Source of the DNA: DASUPK01 sp963724665
GTDB taxonomy: Bacteria > Actinomycetota > Thermoleophilia > Solirubrobacterales > 70-9
DNA length: 64,000 bases
NCBI GenBank assembly: GCA_963724665.1
Contig: CAVRVH010000012.1
Coordinates: forward strand, 930,001-994,000
Direction of reading: 5' to 3'
The notes beneath the pieces were generated by a model that saw only the letters and a program-made list of their open reading frames with translations, was not told where the DNA came from and did no database searches. The stretch's first letter is position 1, and the number at the start of each line of letters is the position of its first letter. The position numbers and the translations under genes were made by a program. Of the stretch, positions 33,449 through 43,733 are shown piece by piece.

Positions 33449-33946
33449 ATGGGCGACAAGCAGATGAATCGGCTCGGTCTCGCTGTCCCGATCACTTTCG
33501 TTGCAGTGCTCGCCGTCGGTGCCGTGGCGGTCGCGAGGGGCGGCAGTGGCGTCTACTCCGGCCCGATCGCACAGCCACCGCTGTTTTCAGGCCAAGCGCC
33601 GCCCAGCATCCAGCTCACGGTCCAAACCCGGCACGCGGCTGTCACGATCACCAGGGCGAATCTGTTCAACGACTACTACCACTGCCAGAGCGGGGACAAT
33701 CTGGCCACCGGCAGCCTGTGCAAGAACGTCATGGTGAACATCAAGGTCAAGCCCAGGCAACGCACGTTCAAGTCGACGCAAGGGTTTGAGGTTGGCCACC
33801 TCCTCATCACCCTCACCGGGAAGCTGCTGAGGAACGGCTCGGCGCGGGGCACGGTGCGCTTCTATGCCGCCGACGGGGGCACCGCGGACCTCGGAGACGG
33901 GCAGGTCGTGCAGCTCGGTCACTGTGACAGCGGCACGCTCACCTAG
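33449..33946 (+). CDS. Secreted/membrane-anchored hypothetical protein
   Basis: 165 residues from ATG 33449 (or 33464). A hydrophobic segment LGLAVPITFVAVLAVGAVAVA acts as signal or anchor. A beta-rich body (PSIQLTVQTRHAAVTITRANLFNDYYHCQSGDNLATGSLCKNVMVNIKVKPRQRTFKS) follows, then GHLLITLTGKLLRNGSARGTVRFYAADGGTADLGDGQVVQLGHCDSGTLT. Three Cys could form disulphides. The C-terminal architecture matches the remnant immediately upstream, so a tandem duplicate was probably lost. Function unknown. Confidence 0.7.
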   Translation: MGDKQMNRLGLAVPITFVAVLAVGAVAVARGGSGVYSGPIAQPPLFSGQAPPSIQLTVQTRHAAVTITRANLFNDYYHCQSGDNLATGSLCKNVMVNIKVKPRQRTFKSTQGFEVGHLLITLTGKLLRNGSARGTVRFYAADGGTADLGDGQVVQLGHCDSGTLT

Positions 33947-33973
33947 AGCGCAACGCGTCAGTAGCGCACAGTT

Positions 33974-34001
33974 GACCCAGCGACCTCTCGGCCCCCAGCC
34001 G
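33974..34001 (-). repeat. Possible degenerate tRNA-Pro-like fragment
   Basis: On the minus strand CGGCTGGGGGCCGAGAGGTC then GCTGGGTC resembles the tRNA-derived fragment at 36808-36856 at about 24 of 29 positions. The T-loop side has decayed. Low confidence. Confidence 0.35.
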
Positions 34002-34035
34002 ACGTCGCTCGTTTGTGCTTCCGTTTCGCCTTGCT

Positions 34036-34824
34036 CTACTCGGCGTCAGAGGCTGAGCCGGCGCCGCCCCGCTGTACCTGCGAGCCGCCAACCACGGCCT
34101 CTGAGTCGTCAGCAAAACGGACCCAAGCCTTGTTCCCACCGTCGTAGTCAGGGGCCCAGAGAACGAGAGTGGCGGCCTTCCGATCGTCGGAATCGGCCGG
34201 ACCGACAGTGCAGGACTCGGCATTCTCGGGATCGAGACCGCGCCAGATGCGAATGAATGGATTCGATTCCCACTCCACGCCCACCGTTGTCGGCTCGCGA
34301 TGCCCGGGGTGAAAGCGCGTCTCTGGCCCCAACTTCATGAGGCGGTCCATCACCGACGAGCGAAGATCCTCAAAGCCGGTTGCTCCCGGCGCCCGCGTGC
34401 CGCCAACCGTTCCCTTGAAGAGGACGTCGGCGGTCAGGACATCGGTGCCATTCACGGATAGCGCGCAGTGATCGGCGCAATGGCCCGGCGTGTGCATCAC
34501 CTCGATGCGCAAGCCTCCCGACTCGACCACGTCCCCGTCGCCGAAGGTCTCGTCAACAACTCCATTCAGGATCTCGGCGGTCTTCTCGTGGGCCAGAATC
34601 GGCACGCCGAAGCGCTGGGCCAGCTTGCGAGCGTCCGCGACGTGGTCTGCATGGTGATGGGTGAGCAGCAGATGTGTGATCTGGCTGCCTTCGCGCTCGG
34701 CACGCTCACAGAGCGGATCGGTCATGGCGTTCGAATCGACGAACACACCATGGCCGCCGATCTCGTCAACGACCAGATAGGCGTTTGAGAGCCACTCGGG
34801 GTGCTCGACGCGCTGAAGAATCAT
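34036..34824 (-). CDS. Metallo-beta-lactamase-fold hydrolase
   Basis: 262 residues. LLTHHHADHVADA is the HxHxDH dinuclear metal motif (residues ~54-59); VMHTPGHCADHCALSV, DVLTADVLFKGTVGG and RFHPGHREPT supply the other ligands, giving a glyoxalase II-type site. It lies 17 bp after the alcohol dehydrogenase, the same arrangement as the mycothiol-dependent formaldehyde dehydrogenase locus of mycobacteria, where a metallo-hydrolase follows mscR. It probably hydrolyses the S-formyl-thiol adduct to formate. Confidence 0.88.
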   Translation of the reverse strand: MILQRVEHPEWLSNAYLVVDEIGGHGVFVDSNAMTDPLCERAEREGSQITHLLLTHHHADHVADARKLAQRFGVPILAHEKTAEILNGVVDETFGDGDVVESGGLRIEVMHTPGHCADHCALSVNGTDVLTADVLFKGTVGGTRAPGATGFEDLRSSVMDRLMKLGPETRFHPGHREPTTVGVEWESNPFIRIWRGLDPENAESCTVGPADSDDRKAATLVLWAPDYDGGNKAWVRFADDSEAVVGGSQVQRGGAGSASDAE

Positions 34825-34841
34825 CCTCGCTCCAGCCCCCG

Positions 34842-35948
34842 TCAGTTGAAGGCGATCACGCTGCGAATACCGTCCTGAGCTTCCATCAGCTCGAAGCCAT
34901 GGTTCACCTCGTCCAGGGTGATCCGGTGGGAAATGAACGGATCGACGTCGATTTCCCCAGCCAGGTACCGGTCGACTAGCTCAGGCACACCCTGGCGACC
35001 CTTGACCCCGCCGAAGGAGGAGCCGGCGACGCGCCGGCCCGTGATCAGGAGACGGGGAACGATGTCGAGTGTCTCCCCCTTGCCGGCGACCCCGGCCATC
35101 GTCGCGAGTCCCCAGGCCATCCGCGCCGCCTCCACGGCCTGTTGCATCACTTTGACATTCCCGGTCGCCTCGAAGGTGTAGTCGGCACCGAAGCCGTCAG
35201 TCTCCTCGACGATCCGCTCGACGACGTCCTCGCCGCCGATCATCGTTTCGGTCGCTCCCTGTCCGCGCGCCAGCTCGAGACGGTCCTCGGAGAGGTCAAC
35301 GGCGATGATTCTCTCCGCACCCTGAAGGCGACAGCCGGCGACGGCCCCAAGCCCGACCATGCCGGCGCCGAAGACGACGCATGTGGAGCCCGCGTCGACC
35401 TTCGCGGTGTTGATCGCGGCTCCGAGGCCGGTCGTCAGTCCGCAGGCGAACAGACAGGCCCGGTCGAGGGGAGCCTCAGGATTGATCTTGGCCAGAGCGA
35501 TCTCCGGCATCACCGTCGCCTCGGCAAAGGTCGACGTGCCCATGAAGTGGCGAATCTCCTCCCCGTCTCGTCGCAGCCGCGTGGTTCCGTCGGGGAGGTA
35601 GCCCCTGTTCTGCTGCTCGCGGATCGCCAAACAGAGGTTGGTACGTTCATCGCGACAGTGGACGCACTCGCCGCACTGGGGCGAGAAGAGGGTCACGACG
35701 TGGTCTCCGACCGAGAGTGATTCGACCCCGGGACCCACCTTCTCGACCACGCCCGCCCCTTCGTGGCCCAGCACGGTTGGGGCATAGCCCGAGGGATCGA
35801 CTCCCGATGCCGTGTAGAGATCGGTGTGGCAGACACCACATGCGACCAGGCGGACGAGGACCTCACCTTCGCTGGGCTCGTTCAGCTCGAGCTCTTGAAC
35901 GACCAGCGGCTCACCGAACCCCTCGAGCACCGCCGCGCGGATCTTCAC
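34842..35948 (-). CDS. Class III-type zinc alcohol dehydrogenase (S-hydroxymethyl-thiol dehydrogenase)
   Basis: 368 residues. Catalytic zinc ligands are in VACGVCHTDLYTASG and LGHEGAGVVEKVG; the structural zinc Cys cluster is CGECVHCRDERTNLC; the NAD-binding motif is VFGAGMVGLGAVAGC. The protein matches the MscR/AdhC/FrmA class, which oxidises the S-hydroxymethyl adduct of formaldehyde with mycothiol or glutathione. Its ATG overlaps the preceding small gene by 4 nt (ATGA), and the metallo-hydrolase follows. Actinobacterial context favours mycothiol as cofactor, an inference. Confidence 0.9.
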   Translation of the reverse strand: MKIRAAVLEGFGEPLVVQELELNEPSEGEVLVRLVACGVCHTDLYTASGVDPSGYAPTVLGHEGAGVVEKVGPGVESLSVGDHVVTLFSPQCGECVHCRDERTNLCLAIREQQNRGYLPDGTTRLRRDGEEIRHFMGTSTFAEATVMPEIALAKINPEAPLDRACLFACGLTTGLGAAINTAKVDAGSTCVVFGAGMVGLGAVAGCRLQGAERIIAVDLSEDRLELARGQGATETMIGGEDVVERIVEETDGFGADYTFEATGNVKVMQQAVEAARMAWGLATMAGVAGKGETLDIVPRLLITGRRVAGSSFGGVKGRQGVPELVDRYLAGEIDVDPFISHRITLDEVNHGFELMEAQDGIRSVIAFN

Positions 35949-36160
35949 GCTCCAACCTCGGGTTGCGCCAGGAACTCCTTGCCGTCGGCGCCAGTGATCG
36001 CGTAGCAGGGCTGGTCCATCTCCGTGCTGAAAACTAGCTTGTCGTCCCTTTCGGCGCAGAGGAGCCCAGAAGCGATCGCTTCGACGCGGAGCTTGCGGTT
36101 CCTGAATATCGGGGCGACTGGTTCAACTCCGCTCCACGACTCGAAGAACCGGGACCTCAT
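35945..36160 (-). CDS. Small protein overlapping the dehydrogenase gene
   Basis: 71 residues from ATG 36160: MRSRFFESWSGVEPVAPIFRNRKLRVEAIASGLLCAERDDKLVFSTEMDQPCYAITGADGKEFLAQPEVGA. It reads as a compact beta-strand protein. The 4-nt overlap with the alcohol dehydrogenase start implies coupled translation and a role with that enzyme. A longer in-frame start at 36409 would give Arg/Pro/His-rich sequence and is not credible. Family unknown. Confidence 0.65.
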   Translation of the reverse strand: MRSRFFESWSGVEPVAPIFRNRKLRVEAIASGLLCAERDDKLVFSTEMDQPCYAITGADGKEFLAQPEVGA

Positions 36161-36307
36161 ACGATGTTGCGGAGGTCCTCTCGGCGGTGTTCGGCCGGGC
36201 TCATGGGGGGCATGATGGTAGGGCGCGCGCCTGAGATGTTGAGCGGACGCGCCGATCGGAGTAGGGTCGGCCGCGGATCGATCAACGCCTACCTGAGAGG
36301 GGACGTC

Positions 36308-36697
36308 ATGGCCGACACGCTCAAAGGGACCTGCTTGTGTGGCGGTGTGGAGTACGAGCTTTCTGATCCGCAGGCACTCGCCTACTGCCACTGCACCCGT
36401 TGCCAGCACTGGACGGGCTCGAGTCTCGCTGGGGTCGTGGTCGCCCCGGAGAACCTCAAGTTCACGAAGGGCGAGGACCTGGTCAAGACCTACGAGAGCG
36501 AGTTAGCTCCCCGCAACTTCTGCAGCAACTGCGGATCGAGCATCTACGATGACCTCGGGGAGGTCTACTTCGTGGCCGCGGGCCTGATGGGCGACCTCGA
36601 CATGAAGCCGGCCTTCCATCAGCAGGTCGCCTACAAGGCGAGCTGGCACCAGATCGGAGACGACGCGCCGCAGTACGACGAGATGCCGCCGGCTTAG
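36308..36697 (+). CDS. GFA-family (CENP-V/GFA domain) protein
   Basis: 129 residues. Zinc-binding cysteines are arranged as KGTCLCGGVEYEL, AYCHCTRCQHWTGSS and NFCSNCGSSIYDDL, exactly the CxCxxC...CHCxxC...FCxxCGxxL pattern of the glutathione-dependent formaldehyde-activating enzyme family. The enzymatic claim for that family is disputed. Placement beside formaldehyde and formate dehydrogenases supports a C1-related role. It is divergent from the dehydrogenase/hydrolase operon. Confidence 0.88.
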   Translation: MADTLKGTCLCGGVEYELSDPQALAYCHCTRCQHWTGSSLAGVVVAPENLKFTKGEDLVKTYESELAPRNFCSNCGSSIYDDLGEVYFVAAGLMGDLDMKPAFHQQVAYKASWHQIGDDAPQYDEMPPA

Positions 36698-36807
36698 CGC
36701 GAAGCGCGCCGAATTCACAGCTAGTTAGTCACCCCCGCGAAAACGCAATTGGGTCTGCCAGGCACGAATGCGGGCCTTCGCGGAGGTCCGCTGACCTGGG
36801 CTGGTAA

Positions 36808-36856
36808 TCGGGGCGACTGGATTTGAACCAGCGACCTTTCGGCTCCCCAGCCGGGA
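36808..36856 (-). repeat. tRNA 3'-half fragment (tRNA-Pro GGG-like)
   Basis: On the minus strand CTGGGGAGCCGAAAGGTCGC then TGGTTCAAATCCAGTCGCCC and CGA is a tRNA 3' half: anticodon-loop side, variable loop AGGTC, T arm CTGG-TTCAAAT-CCAG and the acceptor 3' strand. The 5' half and anticodon stem are absent. It looks like a second att-type scar, unrelated to the fMet series and in the opposite orientation. It fills the 266-bp gap before the formate dehydrogenase gene. Confidence 0.65.
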
Positions 36857-36963
36857 GGATCCCGCTGTGAATCTGCCCCCAGCGTTCCCATCGTCCACGT
36901 TCATGGACGTTCTGGACACTTTCCCCCGTACTCTGGGGCGAACCCAGATGGAGGCTGATCAAG

Positions 36964-38163
36964 ATGGCGAAGATCGTTTGTGTTCTCTACGACGACCCGG
37001 TGGACGGCTACCCGCCTGCCTACGCGCGCGACGACATCCCCAAGATCGCGCGGTATCCCGACGGGCAGACGACCCCCACCCCCGAGGCGATCGACTTCTC
37101 TCCCGGCGAGCTGCTGGGCAGCGTCTCCGGCGAGCTCGGCCTGCGCAAGTTCCTCGAGGAGGCGGGCCATGAGCTGGTCGTCACCGCCGACAAGGACGGC
37201 GAGGACTCGGAGTTCGACCGAAACCTGCCCGACGCCGAGGTGGTGATCTCACAGCCCTTCTGGCCGGCCTATCTGACGGCCGAGCGGATCGCCAAGGCGC
37301 CCGAGCTGAAGCTCGCGATCACGGCGGGGATCGGCTCGGACCACGTCGATCTACAGGCGGCGATTGACCGCGGGATAACGGTCGCCGAGGTCACGTACTG
37401 CAACTCGATCAGTGTCTCCGAGCACGTGGTGATGATGATCCTGGCGCTGGTCCGCAACTACATCCCCTCGTACAAGATCGTGGTCGACGGCGGCTGGAAC
37501 ATCGCCGACGCCGTCTCCCGGGAGTACGACCTGGAGGGCATGCAGGTCGGCACCGTAGCCGCCGGGCGGATCGGCTCGGCCGTGCTGCGTCGGTTGAAAC
37601 CGTTCGACGTCGGCCTTCACTACACCGACCGCCACCGGCTGTCCGCGGAGGTCGAGGAGGAGCTCGGGGTCACCTTCCACGAGCTGCCTGAGGAGATGGT
37701 CGCTGTCTGCGATGTGGTGACAATCAACGCCCCTCTCCATCCCGAGACCGAGAATCTCTTCGACGAGAAGATGCTGTCGCGGATGAAGCGGGGCGCCTAC
37801 CTGATCAACACCGCCCGCGGCAAGATCTGCAACCGCGACGCGATTGCCAAGGCGCTCGAGTCGGGACAGCTCGCGGGATACGCCGGCGACGTCTGGTTCC
37901 CTCAGCCGGCACCCCAGGACCACCCCTGGCGGACGATGCCCTGGCACGGGATGACTCCGCACACGTCGGGCTCGAGCGTCTCGGCCCAGGCTCGCTACGC
38001 CGCGGGAACGCGCGAGATCCTCGAGTGCTGGTTCGCGGACAAGCCGATTCGCGAGGAGTACCTGATCGCCCACGGCGGCAAGCTGGCCGGAGCCGGCGCG
38101 CATGCATATAGCGAGGGCTCGGCCACCGCCGGCCACGAGGAGGCGGCGCGGTTCAAGAGGTGA
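36964..38163 (+). CDS. fdh: NAD-dependent formate dehydrogenase
   Basis: 399 residues, the length of the Pseudomonas sp. 101 enzyme, which it follows closely: VCVLYDDPVDGYPPAYARDD, PFWPAYLTAERIAKAPELKLAITAGIGSDHVDLQ, YCNSISVSEHVVMMILALVRNY. The catalytic/substrate residues are the Asn in YCNSIS, the Arg in NTARGKICNRDA and the His in MTPHTSGSS, with the Asp in YTDRHR for NAD+ specificity. It oxidises formate to CO2 with NADH formation. GGAGG precedes the ATG. With the formaldehyde dehydrogenase, hydrolase and GFA genes next to it, the locus can take formaldehyde to CO2. GxGxxG is the variant AAGRIGSA. Confidence 0.96.
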   Translation: MAKIVCVLYDDPVDGYPPAYARDDIPKIARYPDGQTTPTPEAIDFSPGELLGSVSGELGLRKFLEEAGHELVVTADKDGEDSEFDRNLPDAEVVISQPFWPAYLTAERIAKAPELKLAITAGIGSDHVDLQAAIDRGITVAEVTYCNSISVSEHVVMMILALVRNYIPSYKIVVDGGWNIADAVSREYDLEGMQVGTVAAGRIGSAVLRRLKPFDVGLHYTDRHRLSAEVEEELGVTFHELPEEMVAVCDVVTINAPLHPETENLFDEKMLSRMKRGAYLINTARGKICNRDAIAKALESGQLAGYAGDVWFPQPAPQDHPWRTMPWHGMTPHTSGSSVSAQARYAAGTREILECWFADKPIREEYLIAHGGKLAGAGAHAYSEGSATAGHEEAARFKR

Positions 38164-38194
38164 TCCCGGGCACTTGATTTCTCGCCATCCCCCT

Positions 38195-39400
38195 CTACCG
38201 GACGGTGCCGAGGATTTGTTCCGCCGCGCGCCGTCCGCTCCGAAGGGCCCCCTCCATCAAGCCGTGCCACTCGCCGGCCGTGTGCTCCCCGGCGAAGTAC
38301 AGGGGACCGATCGGCTTCACCAGGTCGTCGTCTCGAAGGGGCGATGAGAGGCTGCGGGCCGAGTAGGAGCCCCGCACCCAAGGGTCGTCGTGCCAGCTCG
38401 ACAGCATTGCGCTCTCGGGTTCCAGATCGAGGTCCTGGCGAAGCGCGACCAGGGCGGCGACCCAGCGCTCGACCCTGTCTGCGCCACCAAGGGCGTCGAT
38501 CGCGGACAGCGTGCCCGTGTAGCCGGTCACGAACGGAGCGGGCTCACCGTCGGCGCCCAGCTGCGTGTAGGTCCAGAAGTGCCCGGCGACGGACATGATC
38601 GCGCTGGGTTGCGCGGAGGATCGCATGCCCAGGAAAAGCTTCGAGTTCTGACCGTAGGTGACGGCACGCAGCGCGTCCGCGGTCGCACCCTCGAGCGGAG
38701 GATCGAACTCGATCTCGGCCAGCGGCGCTGTGGGAATCGCGACCACGACCGCGTCAGTCTCGGCCTCAGCGTCATCCGTGGCGACGTTCACAGCATCCTG
38801 TGACCACTGCACTCTCCGCACGGGGGAGGAGAGGTGCACAACTTCGCCGAGCTCGGCCGCGAGGGCCTCGGCGAGCCGCATGTTTCCGCCCTCCAGGGTG
38901 TGGTTTTCGAAATCGCCGAAGGTCGACGCTCCCTCGTCGAGCACCGACGCCGCGAGGTCGTCGACCGGATGGCCATTCGAGATCGCGAGACGCGTCCGAA
39001 TCAGCGTCGAGACGGGCGGGTCCAAGTCCAGACCGGAGATCAAGTCGCCTGCGCTTGCGGCGTCCGCGGTTGACTCCCCGGCGATGCGATCGAATGCGGT
39101 CTCAAGGGCGGACCGGGACACAGCCTCTTCGCCGATCGGCACGCGCCGCCCATATGGGGTCCCCTTGAGGACCAATGGGATCCCGAAGCGCACCGCCAGC
39201 GCAGTCATCGAGTCGTAACCGGGCAGGATGAACTCGGCCCCCCGCTCCACGACCGCCCCCTCCCCGAACGGCACCGACCAGACTCGGCCCCCCACCCGGT
39301 CTCGCGCCTCGAACACGGTCACCTCAGTTCCGCCCGCGCGCAGGGTGTCGGCTGCTGCGAGGCCCGCAAAGCCGGCTCCGATGACGCCAACCCGCTTCAT
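38195..39400 (-). CDS. FAD-dependent flavin amine oxidase
   Basis: 401 residues. N-terminal VIGAGFAGLAAADTLRAGGTEVTVFEARDRVGGRVWS is the dinucleotide-binding plus GG doublet (RxGGRxxS) of flavin monoamine oxidases. The C-terminus GPLYFAGEHTAGEWHGLMEGALRSGRRAAEQIL is the conserved FAD-contact end. The family includes monoamine, polyamine and amino-acid oxidases; substrate not assignable. It is the last gene of the ~11-kb minus-strand gene run that also encodes a polyamine-type importer, which favours an amine substrate. Confidence 0.9.
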   Translation of the reverse strand: MKRVGVIGAGFAGLAAADTLRAGGTEVTVFEARDRVGGRVWSVPFGEGAVVERGAEFILPGYDSMTALAVRFGIPLVLKGTPYGRRVPIGEEAVSRSALETAFDRIAGESTADAASAGDLISGLDLDPPVSTLIRTRLAISNGHPVDDLAASVLDEGASTFGDFENHTLEGGNMRLAEALAAELGEVVHLSSPVRRVQWSQDAVNVATDDAEAETDAVVVAIPTAPLAEIEFDPPLEGATADALRAVTYGQNSKLFLGMRSSAQPSAIMSVAGHFWTYTQLGADGEPAPFVTGYTGTLSAIDALGGADRVERWVAALVALRQDLDLEPESAMLSSWHDDPWVRGSYSARSLSSPLRDDDLVKPIGPLYFAGEHTAGEWHGLMEGALRSGRRAAEQILGTVR

Positions 39401-39485
39401 TCATCTCCCAGTTGCTGACGCTTCACGACCAAGGATCCTTCCAAGCCACGACGCCGGGGTCCAGTGGTGGTACCTGAGAGTTGCG

Positions 39486-40637
39486 TCAGGCCGGCCCGGC
39501 GGTGGGCGCCCGCACCCGGCGGAGCACGACGAGGGCGCACCCTGCGAGCGCGACCGCCGTCACCGCGTAGGCCGCAGTGGCACTCGCGACCTCGAGCAGG
39601 GCGCCGCCGATCAGGGGGCCGATCGTGTACCCGGTCGCGTAGAGCAGATTGAGAACCCCGTACCCAAGCCCGCGCTCGACATCGCCGAAAGCCTCGTCGA
39701 GCCACGGGACCGCGGCGGAGAACGTGAGGCTGAATCCGGCCCCGAACAGTCCGAGCGCCAGTGCCGCTCCTACGGTCCCGCCCAGTCCGGCCAGTAGGAG
39801 AGCCGAGCCGGCCGTGACCGCGAGCCCGAGCACGGCCGGGTCGCGCCGGCCGTGTCTATCCCCCCAGCGGCCGCCGAACGGTGCAACCACGGCGTCGACC
39901 GCTATGGACCAGGCGAAGAGCAAGCCGATCACCGCGCTGGACAAGCCGAGGCGGGAGTCGAGGTCGAGCGGTGCGACGACCTCGATCAGGCCCAGGGCGC
40001 AGGCCCCGGCGATGGTCATGCCCACCGCCACCGAGCCGGTCCCTGATCCAACCGAGCGCCTGATCGTGGCCCAGGCGGGTGTCCGCGGCGCCGTGCGTCG
40101 TTCGGGAGGCAGCACGAACGTGGCCACGACGGCGATGGCGAGGGAGATCCCGCCGACGATCAGAAAGGGGGCGGCGAACGAGAGCAGGTCGGCAGTCACC
40201 CCCCCGAGTGCTGGCCCCGCGATCGAGCCGGCACTGGTCGCACCAAGGGCGACACCGATCGCCTCCCCCCTCCGGCCCGGTCGCGCGAGATCGGAGACGA
40301 GGGCGAGCGCCGCGATCCAGCTCGCCGCCGATCCGACCCCCTGGATGACCCGGCCGAGCATCAGCGGCCAGATGGACTCCGATGTCGCGATCACCCCAGA
40401 GCCCGCCGCGGCCAGCACGAGCCCCGCGATCAACAGGCCCCTGCGTCCCACCGAATCTGCCAGGCGACCCAGCGGAAGCGAGAGAAGGACTATCGGCAAT
40501 GCGTAGGCTGCGAGGGAGGCCCCGAGAGCGCCTTCGCTCGCACCGGTTCGCCGCCCGATCTCGGGAAGGAGAGGGGCGATCAGCCCGAGCAGGGCGGTGT
40601 CAATCGTCACCGCCGCCACGGCGATGACGATGACCAC
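39486..40637 (-). CDS. Major facilitator superfamily transporter
   Basis: 383 residues, 12 predicted membrane helices, GTG start at 40637. The MFS signature between helices 2 and 3 is LPLGRLADSVGRRGLLIAGL, and the helix 8-9 loop has FGGRWGDRHGRRDPAVL, the second-half copy of the same motif. It resembles drug:H+ antiporter-1 or metabolite exporters of the YcaD/AraJ type. It is inside the catabolic gene run and could export a product or import substrate; direction cannot be told. Confidence 0.88.
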   Translation of the reverse strand: MVIVIAVAAVTIDTALLGLIAPLLPEIGRRTGASEGALGASLAAYALPIVLLSLPLGRLADSVGRRGLLIAGLVLAAAGSGVIATSESIWPLMLGRVIQGVGSAASWIAALALVSDLARPGRRGEAIGVALGATSAGSIAGPALGGVTADLLSFAAPFLIVGGISLAIAVVATFVLPPERRTAPRTPAWATIRRSVGSGTGSVAVGMTIAGACALGLIEVVAPLDLDSRLGLSSAVIGLLFAWSIAVDAVVAPFGGRWGDRHGRRDPAVLGLAVTAGSALLLAGLGGTVGAALALGLFGAGFSLTFSAAVPWLDEAFGDVERGLGYGVLNLLYATGYTIGPLIGGALLEVASATAAYAVTAVALAGCALVVLRRVRAPTAGPA

Positions 40638-40698
40638 GCGGCTCCGCGGGGCTGGTTTGGGTGAGCTCAGGATCGGATTACAGCGTTCTCATCCGAGC

Positions 40699-41838
<1,140 letters not shown>

Positions 41839-41851
41839 TGGTCTCCCGAAG

Positions 41852-42805
41852 CTAGGTGAGGTTGAAGGCGCCGCCGATGTCCTCCGCCGCCTTGCCCGCC
41901 CGCCGCTCTCCGCGGGTGAAGAAGCGCCAGGTGAGGAAGCCGGCCGTGACAATGAGGAGGGTTGACACCATCATGATCGTTGCGATCGCGTTCACAGACG
42001 GTAACGGCGCGGCGCGCGTCGCCGCGTAGATCTGGATCGGGACGGTGTCCGTGGGTCCGCCGCTTGACAGCCACTGGCTGATGACGAAGTCGTCGGCCGA
42101 GATGGCGAACACCACGGCGGCCGAGGCGACGATCGCCGGGGTGAGCAAGGGCAGGAGGACGCGCGTCAACGCGACGAACGGCGAGGCCCCGAGGTCGGCG
42201 GCGGCCTCCTCGTATTGGCTGCCGATCGAGAACAGCCGACCGCGCACGATCACGACCACGAAGGAGATCGAGAAGGTGACGTGGCCGAGGATCTGGGCGG
42301 GCGTTCCAAATTGAACGAATGTGAAGATGTGGCTGAAGACGAGAAGGAGCGACACGCCCATGACGATCTCGGGCGTGACCAACGGAAAAAGCATGATGAA
42401 GTTGGAGGTGCCGGCGCCGCGACCGCGCCAGCGGGCAAGACCGATGGCGAGCAAAACCCCGATCGGGACAGCGATGAGAACGTCCGCTCCCGCCAGCTTG
42501 AAGCTCTGAACAAGAGAATGCCGAAGGGTCGGGTCGTGCAAGACCGAGTCCACTGGATCCCCCGTGTACCAGCGTGTCGAGAAGCCCCCCCAGACGGTGC
42601 GCGAGCGGGTCGCATTGAAGGAGAACAGCACCGCGATCAGCACCGGCACGATCGACCAGATGATGTAGCCCCAGGTGAAGACGACCAGGAAGCGCGGCTT
42701 TCCCCATGGGTTGCGGAACCAGCCGCGGAAGCGGGTCAAGGTCGAGGCCTGCGGCCTCGCTCGCGGCCGCTGCGGCCTCGCTCGCGGCTCGGCAACGGTG
42801 CTCAC
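41852..42805 (-). CDS. potC: ABC transporter permease (PotC type)
   Basis: 317 residues, six membrane helices. The EAA loop is EEAAADLGASPFVALTRVLLPLLTPAIVASA, the coupling helix that docks on the ATPase. An Arg/Pro-rich cytoplasmic N-terminus precedes FLVVFTWGYIIWSIVPVLIAVLFSF. Its start overlaps the end of the PotB-type gene by 4 nt. PotC permeases pair with PotB for polyamine or related cation uptake. Confidence 0.92.
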   Translation of the reverse strand: MSTVAEPRARPQRPRARPQASTLTRFRGWFRNPWGKPRFLVVFTWGYIIWSIVPVLIAVLFSFNATRSRTVWGGFSTRWYTGDPVDSVLHDPTLRHSLVQSFKLAGADVLIAVPIGVLLAIGLARWRGRGAGTSNFIMLFPLVTPEIVMGVSLLLVFSHIFTFVQFGTPAQILGHVTFSISFVVVIVRGRLFSIGSQYEEAAADLGASPFVALTRVLLPLLTPAIVASAAVVFAISADDFVISQWLSSGGPTDTVPIQIYAATRAAPLPSVNAIATIMMVSTLLIVTAGFLTWRFFTRGERRAGKAAEDIGGAFNLT

Positions 42806-43704
42806 AGCGCCCCCACCGTCCCGCCCTCGCTTTGGGCGCGATGGATGCTCCGCAGGTAGTAGAGCATGAGGATCGTCAGGAAGGCGGCAAGCACGATGGT
42901 GAGCGCGGCGCCGATCGTCGGCTGCGGCCCGCCGTGGAAGTAGAGGTCAATCTGGTTGCCGATCAGCGACGTCTTCGGCGAGCCCGAGACGATGTTCGGC
43001 GTGAAGTAGTCGCCGAACATCGGTAGCGTGATGAGGACGGCGCCCCCCAGGATGCCGGTTTTCGAGAGCGGGAGGGTGACCCTGCGAAACGCGTACCAGC
43101 GGCTCGCGCCGAGGTCTCGTGCCGCTTCCAGGTGGCTGCGATCGATGCGATCGAGCGAGGCGAAGAGTGGCAGGATCAGGTACGGGATGTAGCCGTAGAC
43201 GAGCGCCAGGATGACGGTCGAGGCGCTCCCGCCGAGCCAGTCCCGCGGCTGGCTGAGCACGTGGGTGGCCGTCAGGAAGTTGTTCACCCAGCCGTCCTGC
43301 TGCAGGAGGTTCACCCAGGCGAGCATTCGCATCATGTAGCTGATCCAGAGGGGAAGGATGATCAGGATGAGGACGACGCCCTTCCACCGCCCCGCGTGCC
43401 GGGCCGTGTAGTAGGCGACCGGATACCCGATCAGCAGGCAGAGGGCCAGGGAGACGAAGACGTAGAGGAGCGTCCTGACCTCGACGTCGAACCAGATTCC
43501 TCCCGGGGCGAGCCGACCGAGGACCTCGTTGATCCAACCCACGTTCCATTCGAGCGGATTCCAGATGGGAACCGGTTGGAAGAGGATCGGGTCGACCGTT
43601 CCAAACGCGACCCCAAGGACCGCATAGAACGGAACGATGAAGAGGAGAACGAGCCAGACAACGCCTGGGAGCGCGAGAGCGGGCCACAACCAGCGCCGAT
43701 ACAC
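42802..43704 (-). CDS. potB: ABC transporter permease (PotB type)
   Basis: 300 residues from GTG 43704, six membrane helices. The EAA loop is LEAARDLGASRWYAFRRVTLPLSKTGILGGAVLITLPMFGDYFTPNIVSG, in which GDYFTPNIVSG is the typical PotB ending. It lies 29 bp after the substrate-binding protein gene. Confidence 0.92.
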   Translation of the reverse strand: MYRRWLWPALALPGVVWLVLLFIVPFYAVLGVAFGTVDPILFQPVPIWNPLEWNVGWINEVLGRLAPGGIWFDVEVRTLLYVFVSLALCLLIGYPVAYYTARHAGRWKGVVLILIILPLWISYMMRMLAWVNLLQQDGWVNNFLTATHVLSQPRDWLGGSASTVILALVYGYIPYLILPLFASLDRIDRSHLEAARDLGASRWYAFRRVTLPLSKTGILGGAVLITLPMFGDYFTPNIVSGSPKTSLIGNQIDLYFHGGPQPTIGAALTIVLAAFLTILMLYYLRSIHRAQSEGGTVGAL

Positions 43705-43733
43705 GACGCCCTAACGCTCCCGCCCCGGACCCG

